In this document: one piece after another, positions 26,401 through 38,962 of the stretch
Position numbering within the stretch: the stretch's first letter is position 1
How the letters are laid out: each line of letters begins with the position of its first letter
Origin: Apus apus
Lineage: Eukaryota; Chordata; Aves; Apodiformes; Apodidae
Reading direction: 5' to 3'
Length of the DNA: 64,000 nucleotides
Assembly (NCBI RefSeq): GCF_020740795.1
Contig: NC_067295.1
Coordinates: 4,898,501 to 4,962,500 of the forward strand
Program-made: the position numbers and the translations under genes
Notes under the pieces: model-generated
What the model was told of the DNA's origin: nothing
Database searches by the model: none
What the model saw: only the letters and a program-made list of their open reading frames with translations

Positions 26401-27768
26401 AAGCATCAGTTTGTAGGTAGCCAGCTGTCTGCTTGATTTGTGAGTACCTCCAAACCTCTCACAAATTCCATTAGCCACCCTTGCAGAAATCTCCCCCACA
26501 GCTGCCTGAGATTCTACGGTCATTACCAGGAATGGCCAGTCATGAAAAGCTGACCTTCAGCATCAATACCTAATGTTGCCAAAGCTGAATCCTTAGGCAT
26601 TAGTGAGACTGACTGCTGCTCCCTGTGAGATGCATTGATGCCAAGTGCACCTCGAGTGTGTATTAGCCATGAGTTACTGTAGGTACCTCTCAGTTTCTTC
26701 AATCAAAAAGCAATCGCCCTCCTCTCTTCCCCATGGCAACCAGGGTTCAGTAATCACCTCATCATCTATTCCAAATTGAGCCTGAAATACATGTTCCCAA
26801 AGACTGAAAGCTCCAGTCTTTATTACACTGCAAATATTTGTTACTTTGTCAGACAAAGCATCTTCCAGTCTGCACATGGATAAATGTTCCCTTCTCCACT
26901 TTGAAGTATGGCAGGATGGGAAGGGCAGAGAAAGTAAATATTTAAACAGTCTGCTGAAGGAAAGCCATGCTTTTGAGACCCAGAAAACCAAGTGCTCCAC
27001 AGGTGAAGCTTCCAACAAAAAGGAGAACAAAGCATCAGGAACGAAGCATTGTACTTTGGCCACGGAGAAGTCTTCTCTCATATCTGTTTTTCTGTCTTTT
27101 GTGGGCAAATTGACAGCCTGAGCTATCAAAGCATTTGTGCTACACAGAAGGTACTCTCATTTGGGGGCTGATGCAGCAGAAGACATCTAATCCAGAAACG
27201 GAGCACATCATTTGTTTCTTTGCTGTCAGCTTCGGTTAAAAGAAATTAGATACTACGAGTTCCAGCCTGGCCAGAGGTAGAAGTAAAGGTGGATCTCTCA
27301 GTGCCTGCAAACGTGCTGCTGAGCAGTCTGGAAAGGGAGAGCTAAGACTCCTCAGGACACGACCAGGGATGCTGAGCACTCACTTGAAACATTTCTTTTC
27401 CAGAACCACTTGCTTCATAGGGTTTTCTAACATTAGATTCTGGCCCAATACAAAATATAAGCACTGACTTTTACCAAAAACAGGCAAAGCCAGAGAAATG
27501 AGATAAATGTAAACATAAAAATCACAATTGGGCTTTTTTAATTATTTTTTAAAGTGATCATACTGTAAAAATTATTCTAAATAGATGACATGAGGAAAAC
27601 TGGGAAAACTTACAGATATAAACTGGTGGCAATATTTAAGACCTGGGGAAAAGCTCTTTGTAGTGGGGGAAGGGAAGGATTCTGCTGGATAGTGAGACAT
27701 CAGATGACCTTGAAGGAAACATAAAAAGCCTCCGATAAGAAACCACCCAAACAAATCCGTTACATGGT

Positions 27769-27783
27769 GGCACCATCTACTGG
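27769..27783 (-). promoter_or_regulatory. CTCF-like motif, minus strand
   Basis: Read on the minus strand, CCAGTAGATGGTGCC matches the known CTCF core at 13 of 14 positions, with T in place of the usual C in GGC. Occupancy cannot be told from sequence. Confidence 0.4.
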
Positions 27784-28360
27784 GGGTCAAGAGAAACAGC
27801 CGAGAAACGGAGGAATGGAAGTCAGTCATTTATCGCATTCGACAGACACTGTGAACGATCTCTCGGGAAACCCAGAGCAGGGTTGGGTTGTAACGTGGGA
27901 CTGTCGACGTGCAGGATGCACAAAAGCATCTGCAAAATCCTAAAGAGCTGCTGGCTCCATCTCACAGAGTCATCCCCACCACCACACAAAAGGGTGAGAG
28001 ACCCTCCTCCCCAGGCTCCTCCTTTCCGTACTCTTCCCAGAAAGCCACAGAGTAGGACACGTGTTCTCTTCCTGGTGAGACCACGAACCACACGCTGACT
28101 TCTAATGAGGAAACACTACGTGCTTATTTCTCCTCTTACATCCAAGGAGTATAAACCTGAGAGAATGTCCAGCAGAAACGTTAAGTAATTGCTTTTGAAC
28201 TCTCTCTCCTTCAATCCAGTGGAAAGGGCATCGACCCAACAGAGAAGAAGGGTTTAAACAAAAGGACACAGTACACACAGCACCTTCATAAAAGCCTCCC
28301 TGGACTTGCCCTCAGTTGATGTGTTTGGCTTCCAACCTATTTCTTGTGCTCTTTGGTGAA

Positions 28361-28401
28361 TCCAGGCCCCCTCTTTGGCGACTCCAGGCCCCCTCTTTGG
28401 C
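28361..28401. repeat. tandem duplication, 22-base period
   Basis: Two identical 19-base copies of TCCAGGCCCCCTCTTTGGC (28361-28379 and 28383-28401) are separated by three bases. It is a simple local duplication in non-coding sequence. Confidence 0.9.
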
Positions 28402-31400
28402 ATGCCTGAAAGCACCCAGCCCTCCCACCATGTCATGGAGGTGGCCTGCCATGCCCTGGCTGCCCCACATCCCCAAGGTCAGCATGGATTTCCAATAAAA
28501 GCCCTCATCCCAAGCCTTGATGCCCCAGGCACTCCAGCTCAGCAGGTCATGGAGATCACCTCTGCTCTCTTCAAAGGCAACTTACTTCAAAGGGAACAGA
28601 CCTCACAGTACTCTTATAAAGAACACAACCTTAATCTTCTCCTTCCAGGTTTCATAGAATATATAGAGATTCCCCAAACACTCCCACTTTGCTCTTAGAG
28701 AATTACACACTGTGCTAGTCACTGAGCAAGGTAAAGTTAGAAGCAATTGTAACAAGAAGGTGCCAGTTTGGTATTGTCCTCTGTTAAATTGCTTCACACT
28801 AATCAAAGTTTTTCACAACACTTCTTTCAGGTATATGTCTGGAACACTTGATATCTGGATTTAAATCTCCCCCATCACAGATTCTGTGGCTCTTGAAGAA
28901 GTAATAAACTTCTCCATGATTTAGTTAGTCCAGAGATGGTATGAAATTAATGGAAACTCCTACATTTTCCTAGCTCTGCTGCTGCAAAGCAACACCCTGT
29001 TAGAGAAGCTATTAGTACTTTTATGATCCAGGTCTACATGATGGTTGGGCATGTCACTGTGCCCTAGAGATGCTCCACTGCCTTAAGAGTGAATTCTGGG
29101 ATATCTGAGATGGTGGATCATTGCATATTGTCTTTTTTCATCTCCAAAAGAAGCAACCCAAGACCCCTAGCCCATCCTTGGATTGCACCACACAGTCATT
29201 CTATAAGCAAGCTGATTTAAAAAGCAAGGTCAAATTAAAATTAAAAGAGTCCCGCATTAAAATTACTGAGCCTCTGGACTCTACAAAGGATGGCTATTGA
29301 AGTTAATTCCTATGCTTCTGGAACATGCATCAGAGAGACAAATTGAGAGGGTTTTTTTGTTTTAGAATTCAGCTTTGAAAGCAGGTTGATGCATCAGCAG
29401 AATTGCTGCCCTGCCTCTCACGCCTGCTTGCATCCTGTCTCAAGGTAAAAAAAAAAAAGGGTATTTCCACTGGGGTTTGTGATGAAACAAAGTTGTTGGT
29501 TGCCTTTATGATGACCTGATGAGATACTTGAATCTTCATTCCATATAAGTGGAACTTAAATTATTTATAGATGAGCTACTTCAACCACCAAGGCACAAGA
29601 AAAGTCTAGATTTCACCACACTTCCCATCTGGAGATAAAAACAACCTGGAAAAGATTTTCTGATGACTTTATGGTCATTTTGAACCATAACTTCTTCCCC
29701 ATGCACCAGCCTGGGGTCTCTCACAGGTTGGAGATGGGTTGGTTTTTTTTTTACTTACATCAACTACCATTTATGGGGAGAAAGGCTTTATCTCTGCTCT
29801 GACCTGGACCTCTCTGAGACCTGATCTTTTACAGCAAACAGCAAAAATGCATTTTCCATTACCTTTAATCTTGAATAATAATAATAATTTTAAAATACAT
29901 ATAGGAGTGGTTCTAATTTTGGGGTTTTTTTTTCCAGCCATTGATGATGACTATGTTCTGGGGTTTTTTCATTTCCATTTTTAAGACCATCAGAAGGATC
30001 CTACCTGAGATGATTCATGTATCTGCTACAGTGATATTTTGGTACTTTGCTTTTAAGATAAATAGCTAGGGGTAAGCTGAACTCCAGAGAGCTGCACTTT
30101 GCAAACTAGAAGAATATAAACAAGGAACTTGTGAAAACACTTGCCAAGGATGCTGTTTATCAGTTGCTGCAGAACCACAACAGAATAGGGCTTAGTAGCA
30201 TATACTTTGTAACACCAATCGATAAAGTAATTCAAATATTTCAGGTACTTCTTTCAGGTTTTTCTTTTCATTAGAAATGAATATTAGACACTAAACATAT
30301 TCTTTCAAAATACTTGAGTTGTAGCTTTTTAATTTTTTTTTCAAATGACACAAAGCCCTGAGCTTTCTCCTGTCTTTTTGCACCCCTTTGTACATCTCAG
30401 GTTTGTTAGAGCACAGTCCACTTAGAGGCTATTAGTCACCTAATGGCATGTTTAGGAGGCTATAATAGCTTTGAAAATCTGATCCTTGTGAGCACAAAGT
30501 GTTTGGTCACAGCACCAAATTACTTGGCAGCACAAATCCAAAGTGACAGAAGGACATGGATGCAATTGCCCATCCTAGCTGCTGAACCAGGCAGAGCACT
30601 CAATGCCATCATGATGCTAATGACAGGCTTGGGCAGACTGGTCCCCAGATGGCAAAACACCCACCCTAGGTGCCTGTCTCTTCAGAAGCATCCTCCAGAT
30701 GCAAGCAGGATGCTTGTGGGAGGCTTCTTTAGGACATGACTTTCTCTCCTAAGTCAGCTCCTCACTAGGAAAAGCACCAAGCCTTTGCCCAGGCACCGTT
30801 ATGTTTGTTTCTCAGCAGTTCCCAAGTGCCATTTTAACGCTGCATCTCATAGCAGCAGGAATTCACCTCTGATGTGGGCTCTCCAAGTCTCTCTTCCCAA
30901 GTGAAACCTGGTGATGGTGAGAGATGCCAAATCCCCATGCCAGAACTGGCTGTATGTGCTGCTCATGCCCTGTCTGTAGGAGATGTGGCAAGGGAGAGAG
31001 AGTTGACACATGGAGTGCCTGACAAATCAGATGCTCTGGCAGGCTTTGCTTACCTGTCATTCTTCAGCTTCATCTCTATCTTCTGCCTTCTCACCCTTCT
31101 CCACCAGCAGGGCATTTCTCCATCATCTGCAGACTGTCATAGCAAAGAAAGGGAGAGAAATTGTCATGGGTCTGGCTTCCCAGCTGATGTTATTTGCTTT
31201 CCAGGCAGCCAGGGAACTTCCTCAGGTACTGAGTCTGTCTAGGTCAGCAGTGCTCTCCCTTGCTATCTGACAGACCTGCTGCACACAGAAGGGTCTCATC
31301 CACTGAAAACAAGGGAGGGGGCTTCCCCTTCAGAGCTTCAGCCCCACCATCAGGTCCAGATCTACCAAACACTTGGACAGCAGGAGGGAGCTGCTGTCTG

Positions 31401-31779
31401 AAGGAACCAAGACAGAGCCAGACCAGTAACTGACGTAACTTGTTTTCTTGCCTGATGTCCTCATAGATCATCCATGTCCTTTCTGCCATTTCTCTTCACA
31501 TCCAACTCTACTGCCCTTTGTGAAACTCGTCCCCCAGGTCAGCAGGTCTTTACTCCTCTCCTTTCTTCACTCTTTACACCACTGCCTTTTCAGAGATGCA
31601 ACAGGAATGACAGCAGTGGAACCATCTAAGATTTCGAGGCCTTCTGTCAGAAACGGGATAGCACACACTAAGTGCTGTTGGCTACCAGTGAGTCTGACCC
31701 ACGGAAGTCCTTAAATCTAGGCTTCCGCATCACCGTGTCCTCCTAAAATATTGATGCCCTCTTAAAAATGTCCCCCCTG

Positions 31780-32510
31780 GTGCTTTTGCCCCCCCAGGAC
31801 TCCAGCTTTGCCCGCCTTGGGCTGCCGGCTGAGATTTCCCAGCTGGGCACTAGGTGGCAAAACATCCCGAAAAAGGGAAAATCCCACCTCGGCCCTTTCG
31901 GAAGGGGCTGTGGGAGCTTTGGGGTGGTTTTCAAACGCAGCTGAAAACTCCGGATTTGCAAATCTAAAGGCACAGAGGCCAGCAGAGACAGGAGCTCATT
32001 TGTATTCCCGTCCTCCCTCCAGGCACAGGTGTTTTGCGTACGAACGTCGGAAGCAGGTTCGGTGGTTGCTGCTCTCCCGAGGGCAGATCGTGCCCAAAGT
32101 GCTTCCAATCTGCAGACACTCCAGGGCAGCAGAGCCCGGCTGCTGCCACAGAGAGACGCTGGCTCCTTGTGACAGGCGCGGACAAGCGAACGGGTGGCCC
32201 GTGGATGTCTGCAAGCCTGGCACCTGCAGCTGCTCCCACCTGAAGAAAGGATCGTTTCTCACAGCATGGTTCCCCCACCCCGCTCCACCGCGCCTGTGAC
32301 TTTCCCCTCTCCTCCTGCCACCAGCCCCTTTGGGGTGGAAACGGAGCAGCTGCTGCCTTCAGTGAAGCGAATCTCCCCGGGGGGCTGGAAACCAGCCCCG
32401 GTTCAATGGGAGCTCAAGGGGAAAAGGAGGATAAGATGGAAAACTGTCCTGCAGGGCGCCGAGCTAGGATTCGCAAGCCCTGTTGACGCGGCAACGCCGC
32501 TTCTGTTTTT
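31780..32510. promoter_or_regulatory. weak CpG-rich patch, possible promoter or enhancer
   Basis: CpG dinucleotides are clearly more frequent over this 700-base stretch than in the surrounding 25 kb, although less dense than in the two gene promoters. It contains a near-consensus CTCF motif at its left end (31847-31860) and an RFX-like palindrome at its right end (32482-32495). No start codon in a recognised gene follows on either strand. It could be a promoter for a non-coding RNA, a boundary element or an old CpG island. Confidence 0.4.
31847..31860 (+). promoter_or_regulatory. CTCF-like motif, plus strand
   Basis: GCACTAGGTGGCAA matches the central CTCF core (CACTAGGTGGCA) almost exactly. 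The nearest other candidate (27.77 kb) points the opposite way, so the pair is divergent. Confidence 0.5.
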
Positions 32511-34908
32511 ATGGACCCCCACCCCTTGATGGTGGGGGACAGGAACGTGGGAGGAGGAGAGGACACCCACCACAACCTCCCAGATCTTTGTCCTTCACCC
32601 TGAAGGGTCCCCAGCCCTCCAGATACAGCCTGAGCCTGCAAGGTTTGTCTCATAAAGAGTAGATTCCTACTACTCCTTGCTGCATGTGCAAGGGGGTCAT
32701 CCTGAACCACACACCCAGCACATCTCCCAGCCAGGCTCAAGCAGATCTCTGGTGGGAACCACCTCTCCTCTGTGTTCCCCTTTGGTGCCAGAGCCTTTCC
32801 CTGGTCTGCAAAATCAGACACAATAGATGGAGGGAAGCCCAAATATTTAACAGGTTATTGTGCCACCAGGCTGAAGTCTCCTCCTCACCCCAGGACCTTC
32901 ACTTACCAGCACACTTGCCAGGTCCCTGTCCCTTCTACAGCATCCACTGCTTTGGCCAGTTGCAGGGTCCAAAGCAGGAGACCAAAAGCCACTTTCCCAA
33001 AAAAAGAGCCAGACCCTCAGCCCCCTCCCCTCACAATCCCATGCTGGCAACTGCCATCTTATTCCACAGTAATCAGCCCCTTGATGGGACTCAGGGGCCG
33101 AGCAGCCTCAGATTGCACACAGGTGTCAGTCATTTCTGCCTTCCCTGCCAAAAGCTCTCCCTCCCCCAGCTGCAAACCATCACACACCATGCTCCACTGT
33201 CTGGTGGGCAGGAGCTGGAATAAACCCACAGAAACTTGACCTCACAAGCTGCTTTGTCCTCCTCTTTTAGCTCTCAAATTCTCACCCAGACCCCTCCTGA
33301 CTCTGCACTTTTACAGCCCCTTGCTCAAAGGCCCTGAGGCAATTGAAGGTGCAGACTTTGCAAATCATAGAGCCAATACTGGCCAAAAGACACGACAACA
33401 GGCAAGGTCCAGCTCTCCAACCCTTCATGCTCTGCACTGCCAACAGTACCTATGGGTGAAGACATCCCTGCTGCCTCACTCCAGGAAGCTGGCCTGGAAA
33501 AACAGCAACCAAGACCCCCATCAAGGAGGTGATGTGGGGAGACTTGGGGGCACAGAAGGGCTGTAGCTCTACCAGAGCAGGAGGCTGTTGAGTGGGCACT
33601 CTCAGCTTGTATCACATGTGTCTGGTGGAGCAGTTTAATCCTACAGGAAAGTATTGGAAAAGGATGCTGTGCCAACTCCACAGCTTGGCAAATAGAAGGG
33701 AAAATGTATTAAAAGCTACAACTTCTGAGCATGTTCTCTGTCTGGAATCTGCCTGCAAAACAACTCGAATCTCTCAAAGGGATTAATTATTCAAAAATAT
33801 TTGCTTAATAATTTCTGTGAGTAATTGCAGGTCTGAAGCTTGTCTGCAAACAATTCATTAGGAGCAGCCAGACAGGCAGCTAAAACTGTGCTCAGACTCT
33901 GGTCTGTGTTCCCTGGCTGTGTGTGGATAACTCCAGAGTCAGGCAGTTTACAAAATCAGGATCGTGGGGGAAAAAAACATTAAAATAAAAATTGTATCAG
34001 CTTAAAATTAGCCGCTTCCACCAACAGTTCTAGATACAGCTGCAGCTAAAGCAGCCTAGCAGAGAGAACTGGGCACTGGGGGACTGACCATGAGCTGCCA
34101 CATCCCAGCACGTGGTGTGTGGCTCTGTCCTCCAGCTGTCCCTGAGGGAGCAGCAAAACCGGTCCCCAGGCAGGACAAGGAGGAGCAGGAGACAGGGAAG
34201 GAGCAGCTGCTTCCACCCTCCATCCTTGCAGGGCCCCGAACATCACGGAAAGAGCTGTTTGCTGGAGGAGCACGTCACAGAACTGCTGTCCCCAGAAAAT
34301 GTCACCAGGCAGCGCTGACAATTCACACACACATTTGGAGAAGGAGCAGAGACTGACTAGAAGGGTTTTCACAATTCAGGGCTGAGAAAGTGCACAGTGG
34401 CACTGGGCTGGGGACCAAAGTCATCACTCAGGCTATGTTTCCTGCTGAAATCATGAAATAATAGATGTCCAATTAACTGGCAAAGCGAGATGCAAAGAGA
34501 AATATTGCTTGCAGACAGCTGGCATCATGCCCATGGAGTTATAATAAGAATATTTTATTTGTCTGGGCTTTAGATAACCTACTTCTATTCTCTCTCTTGC
34601 TGCCCTTGGGGCTCCTGAGAGTGTATCAGTTTCTTGGAATAACTTTTTTTCTCCAGTGTCTCTGAAGTCCTCTGCCAGCTCCACCAGCTCAAATATAATC
34701 TCAGATACTGCTAGACTGAACAGAGCCCTAAGAGCTGGTGTTAGAAACCAGAGCATCTAACACATTCAAACTGCACAGACTGCAAAATTGAGGCTGTGGT
34801 ACTCTTTAAAATGTGCCTGTGTGGGAGCTGGGAAGGAGAGCAGGGGCTAGCCTACTTCATTCTTTAAAATAGGCAGAGCAGGCAAAATCAAAGCAGGAAT
34901 AGGCAGAG

Positions 34909-34925
34909 AAAAAAAAAAAAAAAAA
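34909..34925. repeat. A-run
   Basis: An uninterrupted run of A, about 17 bases long. Confidence 0.9.
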
Positions 34926-35677
34926 GAACACAAACAAAAACCAAAACACCCTAGGAACAAAAATATTTGGCAGGAAAAGAGCCTGCCTCACACTGCAGTT
35001 TCCTAAGTCAAAACAAAACCAAAGAGGTGCCAATAGGAGTAGACAGATGTCAACTTACCATTGACCTGCCCAGTAAATTATTAAAATCCAGAGACTCCTG
35101 CATGGAGCAAACCTTGTGTACAGCCCTCTGGAGCTAATACAAGGCACGTACCACACAACCCTGAAAAACACAACAGGAAAGCACACCAAACTATCAAGTA
35201 CACATGATTTAGATTAAGGATAACTAGCATAAACTAAAACCTCTGAACAAGGTGTCCAGAAAAATAATATTTTTAATGGGTCAGCACCTCCCTATGGGCA
35301 CCACAGCAGTAACCTCAGTGTTTGCTTAACTTGCCCTGCAGATGCAGCCTGAAACCATTTAATTGTTGCAGCCACTAAGCCAAAATGTGTTTTCTGTAAT
35401 TCTCTGTATCTGTCTGGCCCCAGAGCATTTCCGAATCCTTGGAAACAAGTTGCTAGTTATAACCTCAGGAAAACTGAAGGCATCAAGCAGATAAGTGACT
35501 CACTGAAGATCAGAGTGTGACTCAGTTTCGCTAAGAATGGAAAAACCTTCACCTCGACCTCCCAGCCATATATCCTGGACCTTGGATACAGACACATTCC
35601 TGGTGCTCTCTGTTCTTGGGAAAGGCAAAGCAAAGGCAGCTCCAAGACATCTACATGTGACCTGTCAATTCTGTTTC

Positions 35678-35800
35678 CTTTTTCCTTCTTTTTAATTTTT
35701 TTTTCTTCTTTTCTTAGAAGAAATCTTTTCTTCTTAAAATTCTTCTGTTCTTCTTTCCCTCTTTTTTAATTCTTAAACTTCTCATTTTTCAAAACCTCTC
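35678..35800. repeat. pyrimidine-rich low-complexity tract
   Basis: A stretch of TTCTT and TTTCC units contains almost only T and C on the plus strand, broken by a few short A-containing words. Confidence 0.8.
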
Positions 35801-38800
35801 TTTATATGCAGAGAACTTCACTAGAGAAAAGCAGAAGACTTGTCCCTAGTGGGAAGGGAGTTCTTAAAATCACCTGCCTGTTAATCCCTTTGTTGCTGGT
35901 GATTTCCACTCTCCTGACCTGATGACAGCCAGGAAAACAAGGAACTAGGGCTGTGTAAGTGTCAAAGTGTTAGAAGCCCTGCAGCCTTCCAGCCTAAACT
36001 CCTGATCAGCACATGAAGTAGAAGATGTTGTTGTTAGGGCACCAGGCTGCCCTGCCTGCCCAGCAGAAAGCAGCAGCCCTGCAGGGGATGGGGCTGATGT
36101 TGCAGGGGTGCAGACCCCAGAGCTGACCTCCTCTGCAGCTTGGCCAGAGACTGTCCACATGTGCTAATCTTCTCCGTGTTCCTACCAGGGGGTGAAGGGA
36201 AAACTGCTCTCCATCCCTCACCCCAGCTCTTTTCTGTTCTGCTTGTGTTAAGAAACAAAAAGCACAGAAAAGAGCATTTTCCCAGGTGTGGGGAATGAAG
36301 TTCCATCGACGTGAGTCAAGAACACTCACAGATTTAATGCAGCTAATTTGGGGGTTTCTTCCCCTTCCATGCCCTAGTGTGTTTAGGAAGACACAGAAGT
36401 CACATGCCAGGTGGTGGTTGCAGTTGCTGAAGAAGACATAGCTTTACCTTCCCATGAATTCAACCCCAGTTCCTTATGTCAAAGCCCGGAACATACAGGC
36501 AGTTTTACAGCACACAAGGCAGAACCATCTCCAGAAGTGGAAATGGTATAGCTGTGTTACAGCTCCAAGCCACTAAAACCCTGCTGAGGAGCTAATTTCA
36601 GCTCCATCACTTTTGGGATGGAGCTGGTGCCTGCCCAGCACTATGCTGGGCTCTGCAGATGCAGCCGCCCACTGGGAGCTGCTCCAGAGACTCTGGAGGG
36701 ATTGATGTGAGCTTGGGATTTTACTCTGTAACATGATGACAGAGTGAGAAGGAAAACAAAGGACATGTTGGGGAGTGGAAGATGTTTCCTCTCCTCTAGC
36801 ACTGTTCTGGGAGCCCAGCAAAGGCCCAGTTCTCACCAGTGGAAGCCTGGTGCAGGTGCAGAAAAGCAACCCAGTAACTACAAACACAATGAGACAGCCT
36901 TTTCCTGCCTGTCCTTGACCTCATCCTTTCTCAAACCAAACACTGCAGTTCTTTCAGGGGAGAAATATCCCCCACTGCTTTTGACCAAACAAGAAGAGAA
37001 GAAAAACAAATCCCAATCCAGCTCGTGCTATCTTTGGGTAACTGTCTAAAAAGGGCTGAGAAGAGCCATGTCTGAGCGCCACGCTGTCAAGCCCTGCAGC
37101 TGCAGGGCAGGGAGCTGCAGTAGCACAATGGCCTCAGAAATGCCTTGCCAGGGTCAGGCAGATCAAGCCAAACACGTGTAGTTTCCCTGTTTTTCCTGGG
37201 AAGGCACCAAATGAGATGCCAGAGGCAAACAGATAGTGTCTAACTCTCAGAAGCAAGATCAGAAGCTAAGAAAAAAAAAAAAACAAGCAGGTTGTCTCTA
37301 ACACGTTGCCCACATGAAGGTCCTTCACCAGCACATTAACTCCATCCTGATGGGATTCCTCCTCTTGACTCCCAGTATTACAGGGCCAAGAAAGGATCCT
37401 ACAGACTTTGCTTGTGGACATCTGCAGAGCACCACGGTCCCTGTAGTGTGGTAACAGGCTTGTCCAAAGCAAACACCAGCAAAAAAACCCACAACAAACC
37501 AATAAAAATAAAGCAAATGTCAAGCTCAGAGTTAAAAAACAAAGCAGCCAATTGCTGTGTGTTCTCACACTAAACAGCATCACTGCAAGGAGCAAGTCAG
37601 AATATTTTAACTAAAATGTTCCAGCAAAGAATCTCTTTCTGGCAACTGTGCAGTATTGGAAATTTCCTCCTAATCAGCATGGCCAGAAAAAAAAAATAAA
37701 AAAGCTAACACTGACAACAGCAATCTAATCTATACTGAAAGCTTCTTCCTGTACATTGGAGAAAAAATAAAATAGGAAGGAAAAAAAATAAATAAGAAAA
37801 AAGCCTTGTTCCTAGTTGTGTTTCTAGCCTAAACTGACAAACTGAAGAGCTAGATTTCAGCTAGCATCCCAATTCCAAAGGCAAACCTTGCAAGTAGGCT
37901 GTCTTCTTATTAGAAATAAAATGAAAAGCATCACTCCCAAACCTGCAGACTTTCCAAAAGCCAGGAACTACATCCAAGCACACTGACCTTTTGCTAAGCT
38001 CTAAAAAATGTGATAAATGCAAAGTGCAACAGCATCTGGCACCTGCCCCGACATCTTGAATTCACATTCTCGCTTGCTGATGAAAGACACTTTGCATCTT
38101 ATTTTAAATAGATTTGCTCCCAGAAATCATGGGATAGCCTGGAGGCAGGAATGTGCTGGGGGATCTGGTCCCAACCTGACCCAGTTTTGCTCAGGAGGAC
38201 CTCACCATACAGCAGCTTCATCTTTCTACTCTGCTTCTACCTGCTGCTGTGGGGTGGAACAGAAGCACAGTCTGTCCTGGCCTTACAAAGGGCTTTTGTT
38301 TTCAGGCTGGCTCCCAGCTCCCTCACTTTCCTCAGGAAAATCTGTGTATATAATGCAAAATCAGAGCATTGCCTCAATTCCATAGTGCCCATGGAATAAC
38401 ACTATGAGTTTTAGTGCTCACCACAAACTGCACTCTTCCTCCTGGCTGGCAGGTCTTAGGAGTAGACCTGGGTCTATTTTGAGAATCTAAAAAATCAAGA
38501 AAGCTCAGATTTGAGGCATCTAAATTAGAAGAGGAAAAACCAACACAAACCCAATTTTGAAGCAGGGATGAGCTCCCGGCCCCACTAACCACAGACTTGC
38601 CCTAATCCCTGGATCCATGCAGTGAAAGCTGGCCAGTGCTCACAGCAGCCCCTCTCTGCGTGTGCTGGGTTCGCCCTTTGCCTGCCAACAGCAGCTGGGA
38701 CAGGCAAAAAAGAAGCAGGCTCAGGGATGTCCAGCCAGAGGGATGTCCACAGCCACTGCCAGAGCCTGACTGTCCCACACCCAACTCAACACCCGCTTTT

Positions 38801-38896
38801 GCCTGCTGGTTGTGCAATACAAGCAGTCCCAGGACACAACAGGACTTGCTTAGGAGAACTGAAGAATGAAACTGGGGTAACAAGGAGGAGTGACCA

Positions 38897-38962
38897 TCCT
38901 AGAAATCACAGAACTGTCATGGTTGGAAAGGACCTCTAAGATCACAGAGTCTGATGACAACC
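38897..38962 (-). mobile_element. CR1 3'-end scrap, minus orientation
   Basis: The phrase GGTTGGAAAGGACCTCTAAG, preceded by AATCACAGAA, is the familiar reverse complement of the avian CR1 3' end. Only about 65 bases are recognisable. Confidence 0.75.

Noticed and set aside
26674-27129. 151-residue minus-strand frame
   Set aside because: No recognisable domain, no CpG-island promoter or exon partners, and an overlapping plus-strand frame of similar quality. Such lengths are expected by chance in 64 kb.
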